Shown here piece after piece: positions 1 to 7,884 of a DNA stretch of 64,000 nt; the first letter of the stretch is position 1; the number at the start of each line of letters is the position of its first letter. The DNA is from Nitrospirota bacterium (lineage in GTDB: Bacteria; Nitrospirota; 9FT-COMBO-42-15; HDB-SIOI813). The DNA is taken from NCBI GenBank assembly GCA_020851375.1, contig JADZCV010000045.1, positions 1 to 64,000 of the forward strand, read 5' to 3'. The position numbers and the translations under genes were made by a program. Below the pieces are notes generated by a model. That model saw only the letters and a list, made by a program, of their open reading frames with translations. It was not told the origin of the DNA and made no database searches.

Positions 1-42
1 ATACTTCTCACCATACTGCTCTTCTTTATTGTTCTCCGACAT
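1..42 (-). CDS. Partial gene, N-terminus only, function unknown
   Basis: An ATG at 42 on the minus strand follows a strong purine-rich ribosome binding site (AAAGGGGGG, about 7 nt upstream). It opens a frame reading MSENNKEEQYGEKY before the window ends. Only 14 residues are visible, charged and hydrophilic, so no family can be named. It lies about 50 bp downstream of the truncated Nudix gene and could be co-transcribed with it. The start is well supported; the product is unknown. Confidence 0.5.
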   Translation of the reverse strand, partial: MSENNKEEQYGEKY

Positions 43-93
43 GATTGATCCCCCCTTTGTTATCTCCAGGATCATCATGTCATATCAGGTAAA

Positions 94-267
94 TCAGGGG
101 AAGATGGGGTTAATTAAACGCTTACCTATATTCTCCCCTTTTTCAACAAGTCCCTTGGGAAGACACCAAACCATCCCATCCTTGACTGCGATGAGTGCTA
201 CCTCCGTACGATCGTCAGTTCGACGAAAGACTACACCGCCTGCGGATATACGGCGTTCTGTTTTCAT
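94..267 (-). pseudogene. C-terminally truncated Nudix hydrolase
   Basis: This 57-codon frame begins like a Nudix (diphosphate-hydrolysing) enzyme: after MKTERR comes SAGGVVFRR, then strand residues VALIAV and VWCLPKG. The Nudix box starts correctly as G-x5-E (GLVEKGE), but the frame continues NIGKRLINPIFP and stops, where the family has x7-REUxEExGU. The metal-binding glutamates and the whole C-terminal half are missing, and the next ~50 bp do not contain them in another frame. An extended -10 (TGtTATAAT, 307-315) lies 39 nt upstream, so the remnant may still be transcribed. Most likely a deletion pseudogene; a sequencing gap is the alternative. Confidence 0.65.
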
Positions 268-353
268 AGCATTCGCCTGCTGATCCTTTCTTAAAGACCT
301 GCAACTATTATAACACCATTTTTAAATCAGACATTCTTTGAAAGTATTGAGAA

Positions 354-458
354 CTAAAACAGGGAACCCAAACCTGTAGACAGGTAATAGACAGAGGCAG
401 AAAGTGCCATAATAACAAGTAACATAAATATTAATAGTAGTGTTCTCATGCAATTCAT
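354..458 (-). CDS. Possible 34-residue single-span membrane peptide
   Basis: A short frame downstream of the ATP-grasp gene encodes a peptide starting MNCMRTLLLIFMLL, continuing through one hydrophobic stretch of about 20 residues and ending STGLGSLF. The basic residue before the hydrophobic segment and the absence of charge within it fit a single transmembrane helix or a leader peptide. It starts 27 nt after the stop of the upstream gene on the same strand. There is no convincing ribosome binding site and no family is recognised, so it may be a chance frame. Confidence 0.3.
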   Translation of the reverse strand: MNCMRTLLLIFMLLVIMALSASVYYLSTGLGSLF

Positions 459-484
459 ATCAATATCACTAACGGATTTTTCTC

Positions 485-1375
485 TCATCTGTAACTTCCA
501 GTCATCAGTAATCTTTTCCATGCGTCAAGGAGGCAATCCAGAGTCTCCCATGCAAGAAGGGCATTACTTCCAAGCCTCGCATTAATATCCAGAAGAACCG
601 GCAGATAATTGCTTCTTAATCCTATATCCATGCTAACAGGACCCTCAAGGTTTAGGATTCCAGCGGCCCTGGCACCTATTCTGACAATTTCCGGCCTGTC
701 AACCCTTTCGACAGAAAGGACATTCCCTGATAGGTCACTGTTTAAAGAGGTCTTTTCGAGCACTACTGCCGACATTATCCCGCCACCCTTTTCAACAAAC
801 AAATTCAGATTAAATACAGCGCCTGGTATAAGTTCCTGAAACACGAGGCCTTCCCTGGTCGTATCATACAGGTCCTCATATCTCTTGTAGATGACGACAT
901 CCCTGCCGTTCCTGCGAAAACGCGGTTTTGAAAGAAGAGGAAACCCGAGTCTTTCTGCGATTACATCTGCAGGCGTTACTTCGTCGCAATATGCCGGCAC
1001 TGCAATGCCATGGCCTGCCATTATTACTGCCGTCTTTAACCTGTCATTAGTAATATCAATTGCCGTTTGAGATGAAATTAATACACTGCATCCCTCCCAT
1101 TCAATCTCCTTTTTAATGGAAGAGATGACCGGAAGCTCTTCAATAATCGTCGGTATAAGCAACGAAGGGCGTTCTCTTCTTATAATATCCATCAGGGTTG
1201 AAACATAATTAAGATCATCCGCCTGCGGGGTAATATAGAATGTATCAACCGCGCGCCTGACATCACGCATGTCTGTACCTGTTATACTAAATGACTTCGC
1301 CTTGAAATAGGTTACAGCAGAACGTCCGGCAGGACTTCCTATACCAGTTATCAATATGCTTCTGTTGTGCAGCAT
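485..1375 (-). CDS. ATP-grasp domain protein (carbamoyl-phosphate-synthase-like)
   Basis: 296 residues. The N-terminus (ILITGIGSPAGRSAVTYF) is a Rossmann-like pre-ATP-grasp segment. The middle carries the ATP-binding lysine strand (GFPLLSKPRFRRNGRDV, about residues 155-171) and VFQELIPGAVFN, where an acidic residue reads the adenine. Near the C-terminus LLDINARLGSN is the metal-binding signature of ATP-grasp enzymes. The family ligates a carboxylate to an amine or thiol through an acyl phosphate; the substrate cannot be told. The start is the only in-frame ATG near the conserved N-terminus; ribosome binding is weak (CAGGT). The neighbours are unrelated, so no pathway is suggested. Confidence 0.75.
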   Translation of the reverse strand: MLHNRSILITGIGSPAGRSAVTYFKAKSFSITGTDMRDVRRAVDTFYITPQADDLNYVSTLMDIIRRERPSLLIPTIIEELPVISSIKKEIEWEGCSVLISSQTAIDITNDRLKTAVIMAGHGIAVPAYCDEVTPADVIAERLGFPLLSKPRFRRNGRDVVIYKRYEDLYDTTREGLVFQELIPGAVFNLNLFVEKGGGIMSAVVLEKTSLNSDLSGNVLSVERVDRPEIVRIGARAAGILNLEGPVSMDIGLRSNYLPVLLDINARLGSNALLAWETLDCLLDAWKRLLMTGSYR

Positions 1376-1433
1376 TGTTACCTGTCAAACACGACTCTTA
1401 TTAATAATTATAGTCGTCATGAGAATCATTATT

Positions 1434-2486
1434 CTAATGATCAGACGACTTTATATCTATCTCGCTGGCAATAAGGACGCCGTTTGCGTCTACTTTCCCC
1501 TCAACCTCGATCTTAACACCAGTCTGAATATCAACCACAGTAGCACCATCCTTAAATTTTGTTATACCCGTAATTATGCTAACCGGCAATCCATTAATCT
1601 CAAATTGCCCGCTTTCATCCACACTGCGTGTAACAAACCCTTCCAGCTCAATACTTTCGTCCCCGGCTTTATCAAAGATATCATCTTCAATTTCGATCTT
1701 ACTGGCTTTCAATACCATGCCGCTGCTCAAATCAATAGTGCCTTTCACTTCCACATACAAATTATTACTTAGCCCACCAGGCGGAAGTTCATTAACACTG
1801 TCACAGGCCACGGTTAGTGTACCTATGTTAAATGTACAGACTTCAGGAGTATCTGTTAAGTTCGCGATAACTCCCTTGATCTCCACTTTAGTTATGCCTG
1901 GCACGAAGTCATTTGATTTTAACTCAATATAAGCAGCCTGAATCGTACCATTGGAATCTACAACAAATCCACTTACCTCAATGACATTCCCTTGAACTAT
2001 CTCCCCAAGTATAGCATTGACGTCACCAGGAGGAATCTTCTCATCAGTTATTGAATTCTTAAACCATGTTGATACATCTACTTTAATCGTCTGCCCCATC
2101 ACATCAATCGTTTGAGCTGCAACATCAACGGCAGTCACAACCCCTTCAAGGTTATCTTTGAACTCAATCCGCTTTGCTACAGGATTCCCATTGGCATCGT
2201 TCTCCCAATGAACCGTCACTATCTTTCCTTCGTCCAATAAGCCACGGTCGTATGCCTGAGTTCCATCTGAAGTTGATTCACCACTTCCCTCGATCCAAAT
2301 AATAGCTCCAGATGTGGAATATTCAACACCGTTTACCCACACGCTTCCGAAGTTAGTTATCCTTCCCACACTTATCCCGGTTCCCCCAATTCCACCGCCT
2401 GCATAGTCAGTCGTTGTCCCGCATGAAGTAACCACCAGAAGCAATAACCACGGAAAAACCATTTTACTAACTGACCATCTATTCAT
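1434..2486 (-). CDS. DUF5666-repeat lipoprotein
   Basis: 350 residues from the ATG at 2486. The start is chosen because GGAGAAGGATA lies directly before it and because it overlaps the upstream stop as ATGAATAG (8 nt), showing translational coupling to the DUF6502 gene. The signal peptide ends in the lipobox VVTSC, predicting a lipid-anchored periplasmic or outer-membrane protein. A Gly-rich linker (GGGIGGTGISVG) leads into repeated beta-rich units of the type GVVTAVDxxxxTIDVMGQTIKV, which matches DUF5666 repeats. Function of the family is unknown. It sits in a two-gene operon with DUF6502 behind a palindromic operator. Confidence 0.8.
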   Translation of the reverse strand: MNRWSVSKMVFPWLLLLVVTSCGTTTDYAGGGIGGTGISVGRITNFGSVWVNGVEYSTSGAIIWIEGSGESTSDGTQAYDRGLLDEGKIVTVHWENDANGNPVAKRIEFKDNLEGVVTAVDVAAQTIDVMGQTIKVDVSTWFKNSITDEKIPPGDVNAILGEIVQGNVIEVSGFVVDSNGTIQAAYIELKSNDFVPGITKVEIKGVIANLTDTPEVCTFNIGTLTVACDSVNELPPGGLSNNLYVEVKGTIDLSSGMVLKASKIEIEDDIFDKAGDESIELEGFVTRSVDESGQFEINGLPVSIITGITKFKDGATVVDIQTGVKIEVEGKVDANGVLIASEIDIKSSDH

Positions 2487-3312
2487 TATCCTTCTCCTCT
2501 CTTGTTTCTTCTTCAAAGTAGTACACACCTATACCAGCCCGATGCCTGCCTGTGCCGCGGATAGATGGATTGTTATCCCTGTCATGTTGTGATAACCAGG
2601 CATCCAATTCTTCGAGGAGTACTTGCCCCTTTTGCACTGATACCTGCCGGATTTCCGGCAGAAACTCAGCAGGAAGATTATCATAGGAAACCTTTCTCTG
2701 AAGAAATCTCTGACCGGCTTCCCTGGTAATATTATTGTCAATCGTAGATATAAGATCTCTGACATCCGTACCAAGAATGCCAAGTTTTTCAACATCACTC
2801 GCAGCAGGAACATACGCCCGCGTAAGAAGACTGATACGGCCAGAAGGCAGATGGTCAATCACACCGACCCTTTCAAGCTCGTCAAGCACTGCCCTGACAG
2901 GCATGTCGCCGCTATAATGCCTTACAAGCTCACTGAACGTCGCCCCGCTCCCGTCAATTGCCAGTTCTGCCGGGTTACCCCTGCTATCAGTGAACCTGCT
3001 GTCACGAACCCAGCCGGTAACGACCCTTGCAGCCCTGTTATATCGCTCAACAGTCTCTTCATTTCCTGTGTCTGAAAGCCCCTGAACCCTGCTGACCTCC
3101 TTGCGTGTCAATCCGGTAATTACTGAAACACGGGAAGCCGTCTGCCTTTTATTGGGGAGTCCGAACTCTTCCATAGCAACCTTTACATAGACATACTTTG
3201 CAAGATCTGCAAATGTCCCGTATGGCACACCATTACGCAACAATATCCTGACCAAAGGTCGCAGAAGACTTACTATTGCTGCAAACAGTGTCTTTTTAAC
3301 ATCCTCGCTCAT
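2479..3312 (-). CDS. DUF6502 protein, candidate helix-turn-helix autoregulator
   Basis: 277 residues from the ATG at 3312. The N-terminus (MSEDVKKTLFAAIVSLLRPLVRI, then LLRNGVPYGTFADLAKYVYV) matches DUF6502. Residues around 50-75 (TASRVSVITGLTRKEVSRV) read as a helix-turn-helix, so DNA binding is plausible. The upstream in-frame codons are rejected as start because a near-consensus promoter lies exactly there: TTGACA-17-TATTAT with the -10 ending 7 nt before the ATG. This predicts a leaderless transcript. A palindrome covers the -10 and the start codon. The downstream DUF5666 lipoprotein gene is translationally coupled. Role as a repressor is an inference. Confidence 0.8.
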   Translation of the reverse strand: MSEDVKKTLFAAIVSLLRPLVRILLRNGVPYGTFADLAKYVYVKVAMEEFGLPNKRQTASRVSVITGLTRKEVSRVQGLSDTGNEETVERYNRAARVVTGWVRDSRFTDSRGNPAELAIDGSGATFSELVRHYSGDMPVRAVLDELERVGVIDHLPSGRISLLTRAYVPAASDVEKLGILGTDVRDLISTIDNNITREAGQRFLQRKVSYDNLPAEFLPEIRQVSVQKGQVLLEELDAWLSQHDRDNNPSIRGTGRHRAGIGVYYFEEETREEKDNE

Positions 3313-3348
3313 ATTTGGGATAATATTCCCAAATAAGATGAATGTCAA
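3312..3348 (-). promoter_or_regulatory. Promoter with palindromic operator over the -10 (DUF6502 operon)
   Basis: Minus strand: TTGACA (3343-3348), 17 nt, TATTAT (3320-3325), 7 nt, ATG (3310-3312). An inverted repeat with 9-bp arms TATTTGGGA-N6-TCCCAAATA spans 3312-3335 and is centred on the -10. The same arrangement is found before the DUF4382 gene at 18167-18202. A protein bound here would block RNA polymerase directly. Confidence 0.75.
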
Positions 3349-3354
3349 GTCTTT

Positions 3355-4998
3355 TTATTTAAGAACACTAAGAATTCTTGGAACAAGCTGCTTCTTCCTT
3401 GAAAGGACCCCTTTAAGATCAGCAATATTTGGGGTAATAACAGGATAACCTATTTTTGTAATTATGCCGGAATCTCCGGTAAATAACAGAAGACTGTTTT
3501 CATAAATTATATCAGACACAAGCAGGCAGGCAAGTGTCAACCTGTCTTCAATCATAATCTTGTTGAGAGATTCGAGAAGCGACTCTTTTATCTTTTCAAA
3601 CGTCATCATCTCAATTACTTCAATCTGCCCTATCCCTATTTTTTCCTTTCCGACTTCGTAAACCTTGTAATCAGTCCTGATTATCTCATCAGGCGACTTC
3701 TTCAAAAGATCTGAACTCGCATTAAACAACTCCTCACCCAACTGTTGAATGTCCAGGCCCGCTATACCAGCCAGATAAGCAGCGGCCTTCCGGTCCCTGT
3801 CTGTCGTAGTGGGTGACTTAAGTATGACTGTATCAGATAATATTGCTGCCAACATGATACCTGCATAAGGCGGCTCAGGCTCCACACCATGTTTCAGGTA
3901 TAACTCGGCGATGAGTGTATTCGTGCAGCCAACCGGTTCAACAACAAAAAGGATCGGATGAAGCGTCTGAAAACTCCCTATACGGTGATGATCAAATACT
4001 TCTGTTACTTCTGCCTCTTCGATTCCAGGGATAGCCTGGCTTGCCTCATTGTGATCAACAAGTATGACCTTTTTTCTGATATCCTTAAGCATATTAGTCC
4101 TTGTCAGGATGCCTGTGAGCTTTCCGTCAGTATCAACGACAGGACAACCCCGAAGTGAGGAATCAAGCATCTTTGACTTGACATCAAGCAGAAGGTCATA
4201 CGGTGAAACAGAGAAGAATTCACTTGAGAAGACCTCTTTTGCAGGTGTACTCAGGTGCATCAATCTGACAGTAGTCGCTGTATCATATGGCGATGAAATA
4301 ACGCTGACCCTGTTTTTCTGCGCCATATCAAGGACTGATTTCTCCGGCAGGAAACCACCTGTTACAATAAGGCATCGCGCCTGCCCCTCAATTGCAAGTC
4401 TCTGAATCTCCCTCCTGTCTCCGACAATAACTACACATCCTTCTCCTGAATAGTATTCCATGACCTGCCGGAAGCCTTCTGTCTCCATTGCGCCGACAAC
4501 TATCCTGCCAGGCCTTGCGTCATTTTCATCAAATAGGAATAAGGAATTCCCCTGTATCGCCTTTGATATTCCAATTAAGGAGGCCACTATACGGTTGGAC
4601 GTAGCAGCATCTGCATGACGCGCATAGAATTTTGCAAGGTCATGAAGCGTTATAGCACCTCTGTAACGTCCGTCCCTGTCTGTCACCGGGACCATCAGGA
4701 GGTCATAGTTATTCATCAAATCAAGCACATCGCCTACAGGCATTTCAAGATGAACTGAGAGCGGCTCAGAGGTCATTACATCCTGCACCCGTATCCTCAC
4801 ATCCGGCAGATAAAGTGGTGGTTCAATGCCAAACCGGTTGAGGACAAATTCTGTCTGAACGTTTATAGCCCCTGCCCTGGCAGCAATTATATTCGTACTG
4901 CCCGTAAGCTGCTTAAGACGGGAATAGGCAATGGCAGCACATATGGAATCCGTGTCAGGATTTCGGTGACCAATTACATATATATTCTGATCTGACAT
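3355..4998 (-). CDS. Family II manganese-dependent inorganic pyrophosphatase with CBS-DRTGG insert
   Basis: 547 residues. The DHH-family catalytic domain is split by a regulatory insert. Motif HRNPDTDSICAA (residues 9-20) is the first metal-binding motif; two CBS segments (about 60-125 and 240-310) flank a DRTGG domain; then VDHNEAS and DHHRIG follow, with the substrate-binding SRKKQ near the C-terminus. The protein hydrolyses pyrophosphate in the cytoplasm, and in relatives with this insert adenine nucleotides binding the CBS pair modulate activity. The ATG at 4998 is chosen over upstream codons because the conserved GHRNPD motif follows at once. TATAAT lies 6 nt before it, inside the end of the VIT gene. 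Confidence 0.9.
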   Translation of the reverse strand: MSDQNIYVIGHRNPDTDSICAAIAYSRLKQLTGSTNIIAARAGAINVQTEFVLNRFGIEPPLYLPDVRIRVQDVMTSEPLSVHLEMPVGDVLDLMNNYDLLMVPVTDRDGRYRGAITLHDLAKFYARHADAATSNRIVASLIGISKAIQGNSLFLFDENDARPGRIVVGAMETEGFRQVMEYYSGEGCVVIVGDRREIQRLAIEGQARCLIVTGGFLPEKSVLDMAQKNRVSVISSPYDTATTVRLMHLSTPAKEVFSSEFFSVSPYDLLLDVKSKMLDSSLRGCPVVDTDGKLTGILTRTNMLKDIRKKVILVDHNEASQAIPGIEEAEVTEVFDHHRIGSFQTLHPILFVVEPVGCTNTLIAELYLKHGVEPEPPYAGIMLAAILSDTVILKSPTTTDRDRKAAAYLAGIAGLDIQQLGEELFNASSDLLKKSPDEIIRTDYKVYEVGKEKIGIGQIEVIEMMTFEKIKESLLESLNKIMIEDRLTLACLLVSDIIYENSLLLFTGDSGIITKIGYPVITPNIADLKGVLSRKKQLVPRILSVLK

Positions 4999-5004
4999 AA
5001 TCGT

Positions 5005-5010
5005 ATTATA
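5005..5010 (-). promoter_or_regulatory. Possible leaderless -10 element for the pyrophosphatase gene
   Basis: Minus-strand TATAAT ends 6 nt before the ATG at 4998 and there is no ribosome binding site. No good -35 is present, so this is weaker than the other leaderless promoters in the window. Confidence 0.35.
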
Positions 5011-5776
5011 CTGCGACAGAAAATATCCTGCCGAAGATATATCCAATGCCTGCGGCAAGAGAACCAAGCAGAACAGTCTCTGCGCTGCTCTTTAACCAGT
5101 GCGTCCTGGTCAGCACAGTCTTGCCGATCCCTAACCCTAAAAGAATGGCAAGGGCAAGCGCGATGCTGAACTTTAGCGCACCCATTGAGTCATGAATAAA
5201 AGCAAACGGGAATATCAGCGGCAGCCCGCCTATGATAAATGATATCCCCATGATCACGCCCACCTTTACCGGATTGTCAAAGTCTTCATCTACAATCCCA
5301 AGCTCATCCCTCATCATGAACTTAATCCATCTATCCTTATCTGAAGTAACCCTGTGCACTATCATCTCAACCTCATCCTCTGTAAATCCGTGGTCAGTAA
5401 ATATATCTCTTATCTCCTGACGCTCCTTCTCAGGGGACTCAATTATCTCTCTCTTTTCACGCTCTATCTCCCGCTCAAAGAACTCTTTCTGTGACTTGGA
5501 TGCAAGATAGGCCCCGAGGAACATGGAAACAGCGCCGGCAATCATCGCAGCCATGCCTGTGAGAAAGACTATCCGGCTGTTATTGATGGAGCCTGTAACT
5601 CCTGCCACAAAGCCAACAGTACTTACAAGCCCGTCATTCATCCCAAAGACCACTTCCCGGATCTGCCTCCCTTTGGGCGTATGCCAGTCCTCATCATGAT
5701 ACCTTTTATGAGGATGCTGCACCTCATCCCTGTTTCCAAACCAGGTCTTTACGATTTGTGGCAATGTTATCTGCAC
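5006..5776 (-). CDS. VIT1/CCC1-family membrane transporter
   Basis: 256 residues, GTG start at 5776. REVVFGMNDGLVSTVGFVAGV is the first-helix signature of the VIT1/CCC1 family, whose members move iron or manganese across membranes. It is followed by a second helix with GAVSMFLGAYLASKSQ, a long charged cytoplasmic stretch (about 115-175, rich in E/K, matching the metal-binding domain between helices 2 and 3), and three C-terminal helices. The promoter TTGTCA-18-TATAAT sits so that the -10 ends 8 nt before the GTG, predicting a leaderless mRNA. Specificity (Fe or Mn) cannot be read from sequence; its neighbour is a Mn-dependent enzyme. Confidence 0.85.
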   Translation of the reverse strand: MQITLPQIVKTWFGNRDEVQHPHKRYHDEDWHTPKGRQIREVVFGMNDGLVSTVGFVAGVTGSINNSRIVFLTGMAAMIAGAVSMFLGAYLASKSQKEFFEREIEREKREIIESPEKERQEIRDIFTDHGFTEDEVEMIVHRVTSDKDRWIKFMMRDELGIVDEDFDNPVKVGVIMGISFIIGGLPLIFPFAFIHDSMGALKFSIALALAILLGLGIGKTVLTRTHWLKSSAETVLLGSLAAGIGYIFGRIFSVAV

Positions 5777-5784
5777 AATGATTG

Positions 5785-5814
5785 ATTATATGGCATTTGC
5801 AGGTGATTTGACAA
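5785..5814 (-). promoter_or_regulatory. Leaderless-type promoter of the VIT transporter gene
   Basis: TTGTCA (5809-5814), 18-nt spacer, TATAAT (5785-5790), then 8 nt to the GTG start at 5776. No Shine-Dalgarno sequence intervenes. Confidence 0.6.
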
Positions 5815-5844
5815 CTGAAAGAAGAGGATACGGCAATCTGCTGT

Positions 5845-6159
5845 CTATGACAGATTTAATGCGAAAGAGATAGCGCTGCGCACTTCAAACATTTTTTCCA
5901 TTGATAACGTAGTGATCAAGGAACCAATGTTTGCCTTTGATACGGTCTGTAAGTGATCGCAATTAATAGCACAATCATTATTCATACCGTCATTCTTCGA
6001 TAAAAATACTTCGCTCGGGATGTCTCTGATTGCAGAAGTTACAGGGGCAACTGTAACTTCACCCAAATATTCCAATATGGAATTCCTGGTTAATATGACA
6101 ACAGGGCGCATTTTGTCAGGGTTCGTGAATTTGTACCACCTCACCTCTCCACGCTTCAT
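5845..6159 (-). CDS. MazF/PemK-type mRNA endonuclease toxin
   Basis: 104 residues. MKRGEVRWYKF..MRPVVILTRN is the MazF/PemK N-terminus: the RGEV/RPVVIL strands form the SH3-like core. The middle (VTVAPVTSAIRDIPSEVFL) has the family Thr/Ser-rich strand and Arg, and CDHLQTVSKANI matches the C-terminal dimer region. The family cleaves mRNA at short motifs and stops growth when the antitoxin is lost. The start overlaps the antitoxin stop by 4 nt (ATGA), the usual coupling. All parts of a complete toxin are present. Confidence 0.9.
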   Translation of the reverse strand: MKRGEVRWYKFTNPDKMRPVVILTRNSILEYLGEVTVAPVTSAIRDIPSEVFLSKNDGMNNDCAINCDHLQTVSKANIGSLITTLSMEKMFEVRSAISFALNLS

Positions 6160-6389
6160 TCATCACCCCAGTTCTGCTCTGATTCCCAAACACTGAATTC
6201 GGTCTTATCAACAGGATAACGAGCGTAGCCTCTTTTATGTTTTTTTTCAAGAAGTTCCGTGTTTACTTGCTTAATAGCCTCTTTCAATGCCTTCCTGGTA
6301 AAAGCAGAACGTGTTGTGTGCAATTTCCTGACAATTCCATCAACGGCTTCCACAAGGTCGTCATCCAGCGTCATTTGAATAGTCCTCAT
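6156..6389 (-). CDS. Ribbon-helix-helix antitoxin of the MazF pair
   Basis: 77 residues. The N-terminal MRTIQMTLDDDLVEAVDGIV, then TTRSAFTRKALKEAI, is a ribbon-helix-helix DNA-binding fold with the conserved helix-start pattern RSAFTR. The C-terminal 35 residues are charged and end WESEQNWGDE, the flexible tail expected to wrap the toxin. It starts after AGAGGGGCTT, a good ribosome binding site. Two palindromes in its promoter make autorepression by the antitoxin-toxin complex likely. Upstream in the two-gene operon with mazF. Confidence 0.85.
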   Translation of the reverse strand: MRTIQMTLDDDLVEAVDGIVRKLHTTRSAFTRKALKEAIKQVNTELLEKKHKRGYARYPVDKTEFSVWESEQNWGDE

Positions 6390-6398
6390 AAGCCCCTC

Positions 6399-6451
6399 TA
6401 AATAATGTGATTATTTATAGCTATAATATCCAACATGAGATCTAATGTCAA
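6399..6451 (-). promoter_or_regulatory. Toxin-antitoxin promoter with two palindromic operators
   Basis: Minus strand TTGACA (6446-6451), 17 nt, TATTAT (6423-6428). Two inverted repeats follow: TTATAGCTATAA (6415-6426), a perfect 12-mer overlapping the -10 and the start site, and TAAATAAT-N3-ATTATTTA (6399-6417) in the leader. They abut each other and fit cooperative binding of ribbon-helix-helix dimers. Confidence 0.75.
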
Positions 6452-6460
6452 TTCCACTAC

Positions 6461-6491
6461 GGGGAAAATAGTCGCTGTCCCTATTTTCCCC
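6461..6491 (-). terminator. Hairpin across the aspA stop codon
   Basis: GGGGAAAATAG-N9-CTATTTTCCCC is a perfect 11-bp stem whose 3' side on the plus strand includes the aspA stop (6481-6483). There is no long U tract, so it may be a transcription stop between aspA and the antitoxin promoter, or a copy of a dispersed palindrome. Confidence 0.45.
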
Positions 6492-7884
6492 GGGTCATTC
6501 TGAATGGATCTAATATACTTTCAGCTTCTCTTTTGGACATTATGCCTTTCTCTATGACAATGTCCCTGACAGTCCTGCCTGATGCCAGCGCCTCCTTTGT
6601 TATCCTGGCGGCGGCCTCATATCCTATAACCTGATTGAGTATTGTAGCAAGAGATATGCTCCTGTCGGCAAACTCCCTGCAACGTTCCTTATTTGCCTCA
6701 ATCCCCTTTACACACCTGTCAGCAAACAATTGCAGGACATTCGTCATCAGGTGGATGGACTGCTGCAAATTGTGATTAATAACAGGCATCATGACATTTA
6801 GTTCGAGCTGGCCAGCCTGTGCCGCAAGTGTTATCGCCGTATCGTTTCCAATGACCTGAAAGGCGGTCATGTTTAGCACCTCTGCCATAACCGGATTGAC
6901 CTTGCCAGGCATGATTGAAGAACCGGGCTGGACTGCAGGGAGACGTATCTCAGCAAGGCCAGTCAGGGGACCTGAGCTCATAAGCCTTAGATCATTCGCA
7001 ATTTTTATCAATTCGATAGAAAGAAGGCGCAGGGCCCCGGACAGAGATACAAAATCTCCCATGCTCTGCATAGAGGCGATCAGATTGCCGGATCCGGTCA
7101 ATCTCAGGCCTGTAATCTCCCTTAGATGCCTGATTATTTTCTTTTGAAATTGGGGGTGCGTATTTAAACCTGTGCCTACGGCAGAACCACCTATGCCAGA
7201 GATGAGCATGCGTCCCCTTGCCTGTTGAATCTCATGTAGCACACTATCTATTATTACTCCGTATGCCCTAAATTCCTGACCAAGCCTTATTGGAACCGCA
7301 TCCTGAAGATGTGTCCTGCCTGATTTGATCACTTTATCAAATTCCCTGCCTTTTTTGTGAAACGCCTTCGACAATTCTTTCAGCACAGCAATCAGCTTAT
7401 CAGTTGCAATTACTGCCGCAATCCGCATTGCAGTGGGAAATACATCATTGGTTGATTGGGACATATTTACATGGTTATTCGGATGTATAACCGAGTAGTC
7501 GCCTCTTTTGCCTCCAAGTATCTCTATCGCCCTGTTTGCTATTATCTCATTGGCATTCATGTTGTGGGATGTACCGGCGCCTGCCTGAAAGACATCAACA
7601 ACGAACTGGTCGTGCAACATGCCTTCAACTATTTCTCCTGAAGCCTTTGTAATTGCATTACCTCTCTGCCTGTCAAGTTTTCCAACTTCCATATTTGCGA
7701 GCGCAGCAGCCTTTTTTATCATGGCTGTTGCAATAATGAATTCCTTATATTGCAGAATACCGCTTATAGGAAAGTTCTCAATAGCGCGTACAGTCTGGAT
7801 GCCGTAGTAAGCGCCCGCAGGGACATTTAGCTCACCCATTGTGTCTCGCTCAATCCTGAATTGTCGTCTTGCTTTTTTCATCAA
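6481..7884 (-). CDS. aspA: Aspartate ammonia-lyase
   Basis: 467 residues, full length for the fumarase/aspartase superfamily. GSSIMPGKVNP is the superfamily signature loop that covers the active site. The N-terminal YYGIQTVRAIENFPISG favours aspartase over class II fumarase, which has a GAQTQRS-type sequence here; TNDVFPTAMRIA and SGRTHLQDAVP are the other substrate-binding regions. It interconverts L-aspartate with fumarate and ammonia in the cytoplasm. Its first 35 bp overlap the end of the LVIVD gene; no strong ribosome binding site is seen, so coupling to that gene is likely. Assignment to fumarate hydratase is the less likely alternative. Confidence 0.88.
   Translation of the reverse strand: MMKKARRQFRIERDTMGELNVPAGAYYGIQTVRAIENFPISGILQYKEFIIATAMIKKAAALANMEVGKLDRQRGNAITKASGEIVEGMLHDQFVVDVFQAGAGTSHNMNANEIIANRAIEILGGKRGDYSVIHPNNHVNMSQSTNDVFPTAMRIAAVIATDKLIAVLKELSKAFHKKGREFDKVIKSGRTHLQDAVPIRLGQEFRAYGVIIDSVLHEIQQARGRMLISGIGGSAVGTGLNTHPQFQKKIIRHLREITGLRLTGSGNLIASMQSMGDFVSLSGALRLLSIELIKIANDLRLMSSGPLTGLAEIRLPAVQPGSSIMPGKVNPVMAEVLNMTAFQVIGNDTAITLAAQAGQLELNVMMPVINHNLQQSIHLMTNVLQLFADRCVKGIEANKERCREFADRSISLATILNQVIGYEAAARITKEALASGRTVRDIVIEKGIMSKREAESILDPFRMTRGK

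Noticed and set aside
29-283. Plus-strand open frame of 84 codons at the left end
   Set aside because: It is antisense to the truncated Nudix gene and the start of the next minus-strand gene, both with clear start signals; its protein has no recognisable features.
6481-7884. Class II fumarase instead of aspartase
   Set aside because: GSSIMPGKVNP is common to both, but the N-terminal GIQTVRAIENFPISG fits aspartase better.
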